In this document: in pieces, positions 23,080 through 33,910 of the stretch
Position numbering within the stretch: position 1 is the stretch's first letter
How the letters are laid out: each line of letters starts with the position of its first letter
DNA from: Panax quinquefolius
Lineage: Eukaryota > Streptophyta > Magnoliopsida > Apiales > Araliaceae
Length of the DNA: 64,000 nucleotides
Assembly: GCA_020205615.1 (NCBI GenBank)
Contig: CM035152.1
Coordinates: forward strand, 116,906,043-116,970,042
Direction: 5' to 3'
Position numbers and translations under genes: made by a program
Notes under the pieces: generated by a model
Told to the model about the DNA's origin: nothing
The model's database searches: none
Seen by the model: only the letters and a program-made list of their open reading frames with translations

Positions 23080-23662
23080 CTTGCCGGGGTTATCGCCGGG
23101 TTGAGTTTAAAGTACACGTTGCTCAGGGTTATAGCTGAGATTGGACTAATTGTCGGTATGCTGTGATAACATCTTGTTGTCGTGGTCAGATGACGTGTTG
23201 ACTTCTAACCGGGGTTATCGCCGGTTTAAGCGGAAAGTAGACGTTGCTCAGGGTTATGTATGATGAGATTGGACTGCTGCTTGTTTGTGTGTATCACTGT
23301 CATCTGGATTGAAGCTGATAGCATGTATTTGACACAAGCATTTCCGGGGTTATCATCGGAACTGCAATGGCATTCCTTGGGGCTATCACCAAGGATGGGG
23401 TTGCTACTCCCAGTGTTGTCTCTGGGACTAGAACTAAACGTCACGGTGTTATTGCCGAGACAGAACTGTCCTCTCCGGTGCTGTTACCGATCTTTTGATC
23501 TGTATATCTCGGGATTATCTCCGAGATTGGAAATGACATTCCTGGGTTGTGTTCCGAGTTTGAACCGATGCTCTCGGTTTGTGTTCCAGGTTGGAGCTGA
23601 ACTTCAGGTAGTATCCGACATGATTGTAAGCTGTCTTTCAGGGTTATCTCCAAAAGACGAAT
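23080..23662. repeat. Array of hairpins with varying stems and a shared loop, 3' LTR
   Basis: Units start about every 31-35 bases. Each is a short inverted repeat around GGGTTATC or a close variant. Stems: CTCAG/CTGAG (23122, 23135), AACCGG/CCGGTT (23207, 23221), TTCCG/CGGAA (23342, 23357), CCTTGG/CCAAGG (23375, 23389), TCCCAG/CTGGGA (23408, 23422), ATCTCGG/CCGAGAT (23506, 23521), GTCTTT/AAAGAC (23634, 23654). The array lies in U3 directly inside the polypurine-tract end. Confidence 0.8.
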
Positions 23663-23715
23663 CTACCCTCCTGCAATGTCAGTAATAGGAGTGCAGAAAA
23701 TTTTGAGTGTCTATA

Positions 23716-23731
23716 GATGCCCCTCTTTATC
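23716..23731 (-). other. Polypurine tract of the Tat-type element
   Basis: On the minus strand GATAAAGAGGGGCATC directly precedes the 3' LTR; it would prime plus-strand DNA synthesis. Confidence 0.6.
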
Positions 23732-25412
23732 ATATTCATGTAATGCAAGGCATGGATAGGATAAAGAATCCTAGACACTTGAAATGCAAACAAGATAATC
23801 TTGATGCGATATGCAGCAACATGATGCAAATGTATGTAGAATGTATGGATGATTGTCAAGAAATCCTGCTGGGATGACAATCAGTGATGACTTGGACACG
23901 CGATCCAAATCTCAAAGGATGTTGACATTGGGACTACCACCAAAGTCTTGAATCCTAGACACTGGCCTATACTCCATAGAGGTACCTCTTATGTGCAAGA
24001 GATATGTGGGAATAAAGCTTTGTCTGTTTTGAGGATGTGTATAAAATGTTCCCTCATACTGTCAGAGTTACTGCCAACAGCTGGTTGTTATCAGGGTTGC
24101 CTGATTTTCGCTGATGTGTATCAATTGTAGAATCGTGTTGTCGACCTTGCTGAGGAAGATTACTTCAATGGGTTTACTTGCCATTGGTTGATATGACGTC
24201 AAGGCTGCTTGACCTTCATTGATGTGTATATCAATGGTTGCATTGCTTTGTAACTCCCGCCGGGGATACGTAGATGCTTGATAGTTATGCGTTGTGACTT
24301 CACGGGAGAGGCGTAGATCTTTGGATAACTTGGCGTTGTAATTTCCGGCCGGGGAGGTTTGATAACTTCGCAAATGACGGCATCGGACCTTTGTGGGGTA
24401 TTGCCAAGCATGGTTTGTGAAATCTGAGCTTATTGGTATAGCATACCCTGCATTTAGGCGAATACCATTGAAGGGACGGGAGTTTAACTCTGACCGACAA
24501 GAAACTAGGATTTTAGGCTATTCCGCTCAATCGCGTAGCGTTTTTTTTCCTGATTTGGCCTTTTCAGCTTGTGAGACCTCCTTTGCAACTCTAACTGGAT
24601 CGAGTCGAAGGTGTGGGACCTATGTAGGGGGGTCGCAGGTGTACCTGCAGGAGCCGCAGGTTGACCTGCGGCCAGTCGTGCCTATGTATAGGCGACTGGT
24701 TGCTTTCATAAGTCATTTTCAAGTTGCATAGCGAAGGAAATCTGAGAGCTCTTCTGCAGATCTGCTGAGTTCGGGCAACTTTCTGCATATTCTATCACCG
24801 TACAAGCGTTCTTCACTGTCCTGGTAACACATGCATGCATTTTTTCCAATTTCTGTCCGTTGGAAAATGACTTATCGCATGAAATGCATTTAGACACATA
24901 GTAGTGAATATGCATGCTGATATGACTTGATAAAAAATATTCAACATAGAAAATGTTAGTATTAAACCATGCTAAACATAATGATGTGAAAAAATTTGAC
25001 TTTTGAAGCAGTCAAATTGGCACCTTTTACTGTCATTTCTTATCCTATCTGAGGACAAATGAGTAAAGGTAGAATAGTAAATAATCCCGGTAATTAGACT
25101 ATACTTATGGATTTTTACTGTGATGTGATGAATGCATACATGATGTATATGATCGTGTATGTACAAAAAGCTCTTGAATGGCCACCTAGTCATGCCTATG
25201 TGCATGTGGATAGTCCCATTTACAAAGGGGGTTATGGCAAAATTTTCCAAAATATAGGCATTGGATAATTATGCATTTTTAACTCTATAGTAGATGTATG
25301 TTAAAATAATGCATGTATGCATGTAATCATAGAATGCATTTTGAAAAAGACTCCAGGTACGAAATTACCACACCCTTTCTGAGGTGATTTGGAGACTTGT
25401 TGTCTAGATATT
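23732..25412. other. Tat 3' untranslated region and upstream region of the antisense gene
   Basis: No gene seen. The hairpin pattern continues here with other stems: GATTGTCA/TGACAATC (23851, 23875), ATCAGG/CCTGAT (24090, 24100), CAATGG/CCATTG (24166, 24181), GTCAAG/CTTGAC (24198, 24208), CAATG/CATTG (24232, 24241). At 24635-24672 are two palindromes, the second GCCGCAGGT-TG-ACCTGCGGC, like those beside the LTR TATA box. On the plus strand this would be the promoter side of the gene at 25413. Confidence 0.5.
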
Positions 25413-27375
25413 ATGGATCCAGATCAGCCGAGTAGTTCCCGCAGGACCACTTCTGGTGTACGGAGGAGGGCTTTTGAAGAGCCTCAGCGCCGTTCGATGA
25501 GACAGCCTCATCGTTTGGCTGAGGCGGTGGTACGTCCTATTCGGGTTGAGGTGCCGAATGTCGAGGACGAGGAGGAGGATGTACCGTTCGAGGTTCCTGC
25601 TCCTGCTGTACGTGTTCCTCATAGGGAATTGCCAGGTATTTAAGTGGCGAACTCAGATCTTCTAGGTGACTTGAGTAGGCATCCTTCAGTATACCTGCAC
25701 GCAAACGAGGTATGAAATTAGATCTTTAATCTTCCTTATTTCCTATTGAAGAGGAGTCAAGGAGTCTGATGTTGATCTGCATTTGATGTAGGTTCCCGGC
25801 TTCACACAGCCTCGAGGGAACTGGTTTAACATCCACTCTATGTATCAGGCTTTGCATGATGACTATAGAGCGATCGTCCATGGCTGGGGATTCAAGAGAT
25901 TCTTCTCCATTCTACCCCATCGCTGTCCCTGGGGTTACCTCAGGGCATTGTCTGAGCGGTGGTTCCACCAGACTTTGTCACTTCATTTGCTGGACTGCGA
26001 GGTGATGATGACGCCGATGGATTGGCTGTTTATCACAGGTTTGGAGTTTGGAGGGGAGTCGGTGCCTTGCACGACGGATATCACCCCTACTACCGTTAGA
26101 TCCTTGTTGGGAGTTCACGTGAGGCGCTTCAAAGGCGGGGACTGATTGGGGTGTGTCCTTTAAGCGTAGATGCTATGAGTGAGTGGGCATTGAGTGAGCC
26201 CATACCCGATGATGTGAGAGTCGAGGATCGCATTCTTGGCGATTGTTCTCGATGATCATTAGGGGTCTTCATAGCAGATAACTCTTCTACGGTGTCTTTC
26301 GCTTTGATCAGCGCCACTCGACACGTGGACCGTATAGTAGAGTATGATTGGGGTTCCGACACCTTTGCCTACTTACTCAGGGGAATGCGCATGCGATCGC
26401 AGGGCTTGACCGAGGCGTGGTTAGGATTCTACCCATTTCTACTAGTGAGTATTTCTCTTGTCTTTTCCCATGTATAGGTTAAGAGTGTTGACTGACAGCA
26501 GATGTTTACCTTTATGTTGGCAGTTTTGGGCCTATGAAAGGCTCCCTTGTTTGCATCCTGTGAGCGTGTTAGGTTTAGACACCTATCCACGAGGATGGAG
26601 ATGGCATCATTCTATACTGGTGGAGGTCCCACATTCATTCGAGGGTTTCACTCATTGTTGTCACAAAGGAGAGCTATTGACAACCGGTGATGTCATCACG
26701 TGGATTCCCTACTCGGAGAGCATTTGGGAGTTGGCTTTGAGGATGGGTACCGATCGAGTAGAGTACATCATATCCACCTGCAGGATTCCTCTCTTTACAG
26801 ATGGAGGATGGGAGCTCTATTTAGGAGAGCGTGCTATTAGGAGCACTACAGGAGAGATTCGTATACCGATCTTGCCTCCTGCTAGGCGTTATTGGCCTGT
26901 TTCGCAGTCACCCGTCATTAACATCCCATTGTTGGGGATTGACGATTTTACATTGTCAGAGGGCCCTTGTTCTCAAGAGATGTTCCAGCATTGGTGGATC
27001 CCTCGCATGATTGGAGCTCAGACCCGCGCCACACAGTTTATGGGGGATATGGTTCCAGGATCCGTGATGATGACGGATTGGCTAGCCTGTGTCAGAGATC
27101 CGACTCACGTGACACAGATTGAGAGATTGACTCGGCAGCTGGACCAGTCACATCTTTTCATTCGGCATTTGGGCAGGAATCCTGCAGAGGTAGATACTTT
27201 TGATCCTTCCAGCTCTGGCGCTGGCCCCTCGGATGACCCATATGGTTTTGCTAGCGCAGATCCTCCCTTGTATATTCCTGACATCCCTGTAGATAGAGAT
27301 CCAGTGACTCAGGAGGAGTTACATCAGGTTGACAACATCGATGATGTGGATATCGACACCATTGACTTTTTCTGA
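25413..27375 (+). pseudogene. Plant mobile domain (PMD) protein on the antisense strand of the Tat element
   Basis: Three exons can be read: 25413-25709, 25792-26444 and 26524-27375, with GT-AG introns at 25710-25791 and 26445-26523. The N-terminus is Arg/Glu/Pro-rich. Exon 2 has the PMD entry ALSERWFHQTLSLHLLDCEV and TPMDWLFITGLEFGGESVP; exon 3 starts FWAYERLPCLHPVSVLGLDT, typical of the same domain, and ends in an acidic tail DNIDDVDIDTIDFF. PMD (aminotransferase-like) domains are shared by plant transposons and the host MAIL1/MAIN proteins. The gene lies opposite to gag-pol between pol and the 3' LTR, where Tat elements are known to carry antisense ORFs. A stop at 25641, a frameshift near 26138 and a stop near 26255 break it. 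Start chosen as the first ATG in frame. Confidence 0.75.
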
Positions 27376-27381
27376 TGTATT

Positions 27382-27480
27382 TCTTTTGATAGGCCTCTGT
27401 TAGCTGCTGGGTAGCTTCGCCCCATTCTCGTTATATCTTTTGATAGGCCTCTGTTAGATGTTGGGTAGCTTCGCCCCATT
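27382..27480. repeat. 54-bp direct duplication behind the PMD gene
   Basis: TCTTTTGATAGGCCTCTGTT starts at 27382 and again at 27436; both copies end in GGGTAGCTTCGCCCCATT. Confidence 0.8.
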
Positions 27481-27665
27481 TCCCTGTATTTTAGCTGTAC
27501 AGAGATGTATTAGATGATGATATACTTAGGAATGTATGCACAGTTTTCCATTCCCTATATCACATTGCCATCTATCGTATCATGCATGTTATTGTTATGC
27601 ATATGTATGTATATCCAGAGATATTCAGCATTGACCCCTGGATGGTCTTATGACACTACCCGTGC

Positions 27666-29262
27666 ATGGATGTCTTCTTGACTAGATTAGCCGAATTGAC
27701 CATACCCCACCATTTGCGGTGGTAGATGGTATGCGATCATGGTATGATAGTATATCACCATCAGACATGGTGATCATAGATGATTTACTGCAGCATACTA
27801 TAACCCTACTGATGTTTCTGGTTCCTCCAGGATTTAAAAAGGGCATGCTAGAGCACTGGATAGCAGACAGACATGTATTCCACTTTGGGACCTGTGAGTT
27901 GACTCCTACTTTGGAGGAGTATGCACGATTGATGATGCTGCCTCTGGACAGACCTTGTGTGCATATGGTGATGGGAGACATGAGTAGACAGTTCATGACT
28001 CTCACAGGATTGAGGTGCAGAGTAGTGCAAGATGAGATTACATCCGGCCATGTGATATCCCAGCCTTTCCTGATTGATGTGTTTGGCTCGAGGACAAATT
28101 TACGCACGATATTCCCGGATTTCACCACACCGGAGGAGGATCATGGCGTTCACCGAGAAAGTAGATGTCTCGCTTCTATGCATATTGTCATATGTATACA
28201 TGTCGCGGTACATGGATGAGCTAGATATCAGTGTTATCATGGTAGTGAGAGCTCTCAAGGAGGGTCATACCATCATACCAATGATTATCATAGAGACCTT
28301 GAGCTTGGCTACATACTGCTGCACTTATCCGGCAGGAGTGTTCACAGGTAGCTCGGTCATGCTGTATGTGTGGTTCATGACACACTTGAGACCGATTGGC
28401 ACATTCAGACATCGTAGATTTTGTTTCACCCACGAGATAGCCACGTCGTACTCCTTTCAGCCTACGGGGTATACAGTTGCTACATCTTGGTCCGCTTTCT
28501 TGGTAGAGATTGGAGATCCATTTGATATATTGTCGTGTTCAGGGCTCAGCTCACCCTACAGCTTCATTACTCATGCTCCGGGCATGGATTATCTCCCTCT
28601 GGCTGGTTTGAGGGGTATGATTACCTACCACCCACTGGCCGTGATGTGTCAATTTGACCAGTTTCAGGACTTCCATTCGTATGAGGGGAAGTGAAGTCGG
28701 GCAGCGTCGCACCGTTTATCAGCGGAGGACAGATCCAGGTTGTATGCCTGTTGGGATTAGCGAGAGTCGGCCGATTTTTCTGTCAGTCATCCAGGTAGTT
28801 CTGCAGAGTATTTCGCATAGATGGAGACAGAGACTGCATTGGCTGCGGCAGTATCCACAGTGTAGGAGATTGATTATGACGATGAGGAGCCTATAGAGGA
28901 GGCTGTCATTTCCACCGATGACTTGATCATTGGGTCGCCAAAGATTTGTGATAGATTCTCCCACCCCGAAAGTGCCATTGTTACTCAAGATTGGCACATC
29001 ATTTGGAGCGAGCTTACATCCGATGACCCACTGACGAGAGATCGTGCTAGGGCGCGATGTTGTGACTCTTGATGAGAGAGATACTACTCTGTTGGAGAGG
29101 GATGAGGCTAGATCAGTCAGGGATGCCTTGATAGGGGAGCGGGATGCTGCCTTATCTGCTAGGGATGTGGCCATTGCAGATAATACTTCAGTGAGATCCC
29201 AGATGACGGTCAGTCTTGCCGACATGAGTGCATACATTGATGAGCATTATGCCACCATGTAG
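27666..29262 (+). pseudogene. Second antisense gene: DUF7745-like region plus coiled-coil tail
   Basis: The first ATG that fits is at 27666. After a frameshift near 27715 the frame to about 28130 contains VFHFGTCELTPTLEEYARLM, the best-kept block of the retrotransposon-linked DUF7745 type as I know it. The next piece (28143-28694, shifted by one base) holds several hydrophobic helices and ends EGK with a stop. A third piece (about 28870-29262) has an acidic linker and then a heptad-like series, ERDTTLLERDEARSVRDAL and ERDAALSARDVA, which predicts a coiled coil. I do not know a function. It follows the PMD gene by 290 bases on the same strand, so both could belong to one transcription direction. 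Confidence 0.5.
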
Positions 29263-30644
29263 TTAGCCTCTGATCTGCTAGCTCATGTAGATACCCTTGG
29301 GCAGGAGCTTGCAGCATTACCTTCGTCTTCAGAGAGGGATACTATATTAGATCTGATAGTCTGCACACACACAGATCTGTAGATAGCTTTGTATTTTCCT
29401 ACACAGACTAGCTTAGCCATTTTTTGTCATGTACAACACATATGTATATATCAAACAGTATTATGTATGGCAGGGAAATATATTTTGATTCACTTCCCTT
29501 TTAGTTATGCCTCGATACTTGCTTGATATTTGCCTGTTTCTCTAGGGCCTTTGATCTTGATGCATTCTGAACATATTCTTGATAGATGGACATTGAGACG
29601 TTGCAAGGTCTCTTAGAACGGATCATTGATTTGTGAAAATCCCTACCATCTTTGGTGTCTTGGGACTGGTATCTGTATGGAAAAGTGTGGAAAGGATGGT
29701 AGTTTCTTCCTTTCCGAGATTGACCGCTCCATAGATGGTCGCCAGTACTTCTATTTATGAGAAGCCTAGTTAATTCCATCTCTTATGGGTTGGTATTGCT
29801 CTTTGAGCCACGATCGCAGCTTAAATGGTCACCGAATCTTCTATTTGTGAGAAGAGGTTGGATAATTCCATCCCTTTGATCTGAAACTGATGAAATGGGG
29901 TAATTTGAAAATTGATCCCAGTACCGTGTGACAAGTATATTTGTTCTGGTAGGGGTTAGACTGCACCATGAATGGCTGCCTACGTACTCCTGTTGAAGAG
30001 GAGATCAAGTCTGCGTAATTCGAACCTAGTGTAGGAGGTTCAACGCTGAATGTGAAAACAGAAGGGTGTAGAAGTAATTTTGTTGTTTTTGTGAAGAAAG
30101 GGTAAAAATGTTTTTGTTGTTTTTTTTATTGCAACCGGGCCATATAGAATATGGTTGCCTATGTACCCCCGGGTATCAGGGAGATCAGGTCGACGTAGTT
30201 CGCCCCTCAGGACGAATCGCAACTGAAGAGAAGCGCAAATCCCATATGCAGGCTATACTGCGAGAGAAGAAAGTTTAATCCCGTAAAGGGGATAAACTGC
30301 AAGTGTGGAAAAAGTTTGATCCCGTATTGAGGATAAACTGCAGGAGTGAAAAGTTTAGTCTCGTCTTCAGGAGAAGTAGGTGTGTTGAAAAGTTTAGTCT
30401 TGTCTTCAGGAGAAGCAAGTGTGTTGAAAAGTTTAGTCTCGTCTTCAGGAGAAGCAAGTGTGTTGAAAAGTTTGTAATGCAAGGAAACCAGGCTGCTGGT
30501 TTGAAGTGAAAGGAAACCAGGCTGCTGGTTTGAAGTGTATGTTTCCCTGAGGGGCAGAAAAGTTTGTAAACAGGAAAGAGGGTTCGAAACCGGAATGACT
30601 GGTGATTCAAGGATCAAAACCAGGATGTTTGTTTGATGGTAACT
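29263..30644. other. Spacer between the antisense genes and the end of pol
   Basis: No gene seen. Three divergent units of about 90-130 bases contain a core like CCGGGTATCAGGGAGATCAG or TACGTACTCCTGTTGAAGAG (29930-30200). The tandem repeats at 30346-30538 lie at the right end. Confidence 0.5.
30346..30538. repeat. 39-bp and 29-bp tandem repeats near the pol 3' end
   Basis: A 39-bp unit with TCGTCTTCAGGAGAAG is present at 30361, 30400 and 30439, the first half unit starting at 30346. It is followed by two copies of a 29-bp unit with GGAAACCAGGCTGCTGGTTT. Because 39 is a multiple of 3 all frames stay open, which produces false ORFs on both strands. Confidence 0.85.
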
Positions 30645-31986
30645 TCAGACATAGTACCATTTCACGGTGTCCGAGTTAATAAGCTGTGGAAATTCATCGC
30701 CATCCATTTCTCGCAACTCGAGAGCACCTCCTGTCAATACTTCCTTGACAACATATGGGCCTTCCCAGTTAGGAGCGAATTTTCCCTTAGATTGATCTTG
30801 GTTGTCAATGATCTTCTTCAAAACCAAGTCATGTTGTTTGAATTGCCGTAGTCGGACTTTCTGTTGTAGGATCGTGCGATCCTTTGCTGATATAACTGAC
30901 CATGGAAGATAGCTGCGGTTCACCTTTCGTCTATCAGAGACAATTGGTGATACCTGTCTTGTACCCATTGGTCTTCATCCAACTGAGCATCCATCAATAC
31001 TCTGAGATATTCCATTTCCACTTCTATGGGGAGCACTGCTTCCATCCCATAGACTAATGAGTAGGGGGTTGCCCTAGTGGAAGCACGCATTGAAATTTTG
31101 TAGGCTAATGAAGTCAGAGGCAAGAGGTTAGGCCATCCTTTGTGATTGGTAGACATTTTCTGCATGATCTTTTTGATGTTTTTATTAGCCGCTTCAACAT
31201 CACCATTCATCTTTGGTCGGTAGATGACGGAGTTGAGATGTTTGATGTGGAATTTTCTGCATAATTCCTCCATCATTTGGTTGTTGAGGTTCTTAGCATT
31301 GTCTGACATAATGACCTTGGTTGTCCATATCGACAAACAACATTGTTTTTGATGAATGCAATGATGACTTCTTTAGTAACCCTGGGGAAGGAAGCTGCTT
31401 CTACCCATTTGGTGAAGTAGTCGATCATGGTGAATATGAATCGATGCCCATTACTGGCTTTGGGCTCGATGGGCTCGATCACGTCCATTCCCCACATTGA
31501 GAAGGGCCATGGCGAACTCATATTGTGGAGTTCCCTTGGAGGGGCGTGGATAGCATTCCCATGGATTTGACATTGATAGCACCTCTTGACGTGATCATCA
31601 CAAATCGACTTTGAGTGTAAGTAGCAATAATGTCCCATTCTGAGAATTTTCTTGACAAATAGGGGTCCACTCATGTGAGGGCCGCATACTCCACCATGGA
31701 TCTCATCCATGAGTCGCTGAGCTTGGTCTTTGTCCAGACATCTGAGGAGACCTAATCTTGCATCTCTTTTGTAGAGTGCATCTCCGCTCAGGTAGAATTT
31801 CATAGCAAGTTGATGAATCCGCCTCTTCTCAGTTAGGCTCGCCTCAGCGGGTGTAGATCCATCTCGCAGATACTCCTTGACATGCTGATACCAAGGGTTG
31901 TGGATGGGAGGTAGCTCATCCGATACTTCTCCAACGTAATTCCCATATACTGGGGCTTTATGCATAGCAATTGTTATGCTTGGCAT
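30645..31986 (-). pseudogene. Integrase of the Tat-type element
   Basis: Inserts the cDNA into the chromosome. The zinc-binding HHCC region is seen in 31986-31560 (GHYCYLHSKSICDDHVKRCYQCQ). The catalytic core keeps GMDVIEPIEPKASNGH with the first Asp, IMSDNAKNLNNQ with the second, and GDVEAANKNIKKIM with the Glu. The C-terminal part (30968-30645) has PNWEGPYVVKEVLTGGALEL, usual for this lineage; I see no chromodomain. A frameshift near 31300 and another near 30940 separate the three pieces. Confidence 0.8.
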
Positions 31987-31989
31987 GTT

Positions 31990-32400
31990 TTACTTGTCAG
32001 GTATGTAAACCAAGGAGGCCAACGTTGCTAATGCATCTGCAAAGTCATTCCTATTACTAGGAATGTGTAGAAAGGAGATTTCTTCGAACTCCAAAGCCAT
32101 CTGTAGAACTTGCCGATGGTAAGGCAATAAATGTAATTCTTTGGTTTGATAGATTCCTGTGGATTGCTTGATTACCAATTCAAAATCTCCAAAGATAGTT
32201 AACTGCCTGATACCCATTGAATGGGCAAGTTTGAGTCCCATGATACAACCTTCATACTCAGCTGTGTTGTTGGTGTTGACAAACTGCAATTGATTGACGA
32301 CGGATACTACTCCCCGTCTGAGGATATTAAAACTGCTCCAGCTCCGGAGCCTTCTGAATTAACAGCTCCATCAAAATACATTTTCCACGATCGGCATGTA
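31990..32400 (-). pseudogene. Second (archaeal-type) RNase H of the Tat-type element
   Basis: Starts in one frame with WKMYFDGAVNSEGSGAGAVL (first catalytic Asp) and goes on in another (32289-31990) with NNTAEYEGCIMGLKLA (Glu), IFGDFELVIKQ (Asp) and SNRNDFADALATLAS (Asp). An additional RNase H of this type placed between RT-RNase H and integrase is a hallmark of Tat elements. A frameshift or stop near 32300 breaks it. Confidence 0.8.
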
Positions 32401-33029
32401 TCGTACTGATGTGTTAGCTGAATTGCCATTACTCCTTCATCAGGAAAGTATGTTTCTAAGTGTTTGTAGTCCCCTGCAGGTGCGGCGGCCAGTTGATCTG
32501 CAATTCTTTGACCTTTGACAGACTTTTGTGTCACGTAGATGATGTCAAATTGCTGTAGGATCAACTGCCATCTGGACAGTCGACAATTCAGTATGGGTTT
32601 GATGAACACATACTTAAGAGGATCCACGTGGGATATGAGATGGGTTGTATGACCATGGAGATAATGCTATAATCTCATGGAAGCCCATGCTAAAGCACAA
32701 CAAGTCTTCTTAATCAGAGTGTACTTGTGTTCACTGATGCTGAATCTTTTGCTGAAGTAATAGATAGCTCGCTCTTGGCCTCTATTGTCTTTCTTCCCCA
32801 GCATATAACCCATAGCATTGTCATTTATGGACAGGTACATGAACAGGGGAACATCATCCCTGGGGGGTACCAAAACAGGAGCGTTGATCAGCTGCTCTTT
32901 GATTATGAGGAAGGCTTTTTGACATTCATCATTCCATTTCAGTGAGTTCTTCCTTAACAATTTGAAGATTGGCTCATAGGTTGCTGTGAGTTGAGAAATG
33001 AATCGGCTAATGAAGTTGATCCTTCCCAA
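32401..33029 (-). pseudogene. First RNase H and connection region of the Tat-type element
   Basis: The frame 33029-32667 holds GRINFISRFISQLTATYEPI and KWNDECQKAFLIIKEQL, then the RNase H core with SINDNAMGYMLG (the usual catalytic Asp position now reads Asn/Asp) and AIYYFSKRFSISEHKYT. The rest (32627-32401) has HVDPLKYVF-like and RLSRWQLILQQFDIIY. A stop near 32666 separates them. Confidence 0.7.
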
Positions 33030-33053
33030 AAATCCCTGTATTTCCTTCTCTGT

Positions 33054-33817
33054 CTAAGGAATGGGCATTTCCTTGATGGCTTGGATTTTGGTAGGATCCA
33101 GTTCAATCCCTTTGTGGTTGACTAGGAAGCCTAGCAACTTGCCTGACTTAACACCAAAGGCGCACTTGGCAGGATTCAACTTCAAGTTGTACTTACGCAA
33201 CCTGTTGAATAACTTTTTGAGATGGTCTAAATGGCCATCCTCCTTCCAGGATTTGACAATGATGTCATCCATATAGATCTCTATCTCCTTTTGCATTAAA
33301 TCATGAAAAAGGGCCATCATAGCTCGCTGGTAGGTTGCCCCAGCGTTGATGAGGCCGAATGACAACCGTCTGTAGCAAAAGGTTCCCCAAGGCGTGATGA
33401 AAGCAGTTTTCTCATGATCTTCCTCAGCGACCATAATTTGATGGTACCCCGCAAAGCAATCAACAAAGGAGTACATGCAGTACTGAGCAGTACTGTCAAT
33501 AAGAATGTGGATAAAAGGCACGAGAAAGCTATCTTTAAGGCAAGCTTTGTTCAAATCCCGGTAATCCATGCAAACTCGCACCTTTCCCTTGGTTTAGGCA
33601 CGGGAACAATGTTGGATATCCACTCCGGATATGTAGACACCATGATGATGCCAGCTTGAAATTGTTTCACAATTTCTTCTTTATCTTTTAAACTCCACTC
33701 AGGTTTCAATCGCCTGAGCTTTTGCCTAACTGGCTTGAATCCTTCTTTAATGGGAAGGCGATGACGAACAATGTCAGTGGACAAACCCACCATGTCTTCA
33801 TGAGACCATACAAACAC
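33054..33817 (-). pseudogene. Reverse transcriptase of the Tat-type element
   Basis: The N-terminal piece (33817-33551) contains VRQKLRRLKPEWSLKDKEEI and YPEWISNIVPVPK. The main piece (33581-33054) contains MRVCMDYRDLNKACLKDSF, FVDCFAGYHQIMVAEEDHEK, TAFITPWGTFCYRRLSFGL and the catalytic IEIYMDDIIVKSW. A single frameshift near 33565 divides them; otherwise the domain is full length. Confidence 0.85.
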
Positions 33818-33910
33818 ATCCTAGAATTGGGTTAACAGTGCAACCATGTCATTCCGTTGATTTGTGGTAAGGTCTGAACCAATCTGGATTAGCTTAGGGT
33901 TGTCTAAGGT

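Larger units (their letters stand above)
20968..23715 (-). repeat. LTR of the Tat-type element (3' LTR on the minus strand)
   Basis: Starts TGTCGACGTCGGGATTTTTG and ends TTTTGAGTGTCTATA on the plus strand. It aligns throughout with 38096-40851. From the left it holds a GT microsatellite (21309-21340), a zone of 70-85-bp units ending in TA runs (21730-22290), a minus-strand TATA box (22656-22667), GC-rich palindromes (22675-22714) and the hairpin array (23080-23662). Confidence 0.88.

Noticed and set aside
23226..23685. Overlapping open frames on both strands in the hairpin array (also at 40365-40761)
   Set aside because: The 32-bp units and GC content keep frames open; the product has no domain and the same stretch is better explained by the hairpins.
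24393..24731. 112-codon open frame on the plus strand upstream of the PMD gene
   Set aside because: Crosses the palindromes at 24635-24672, shows no known domain, and lies in the element's untranslated region.
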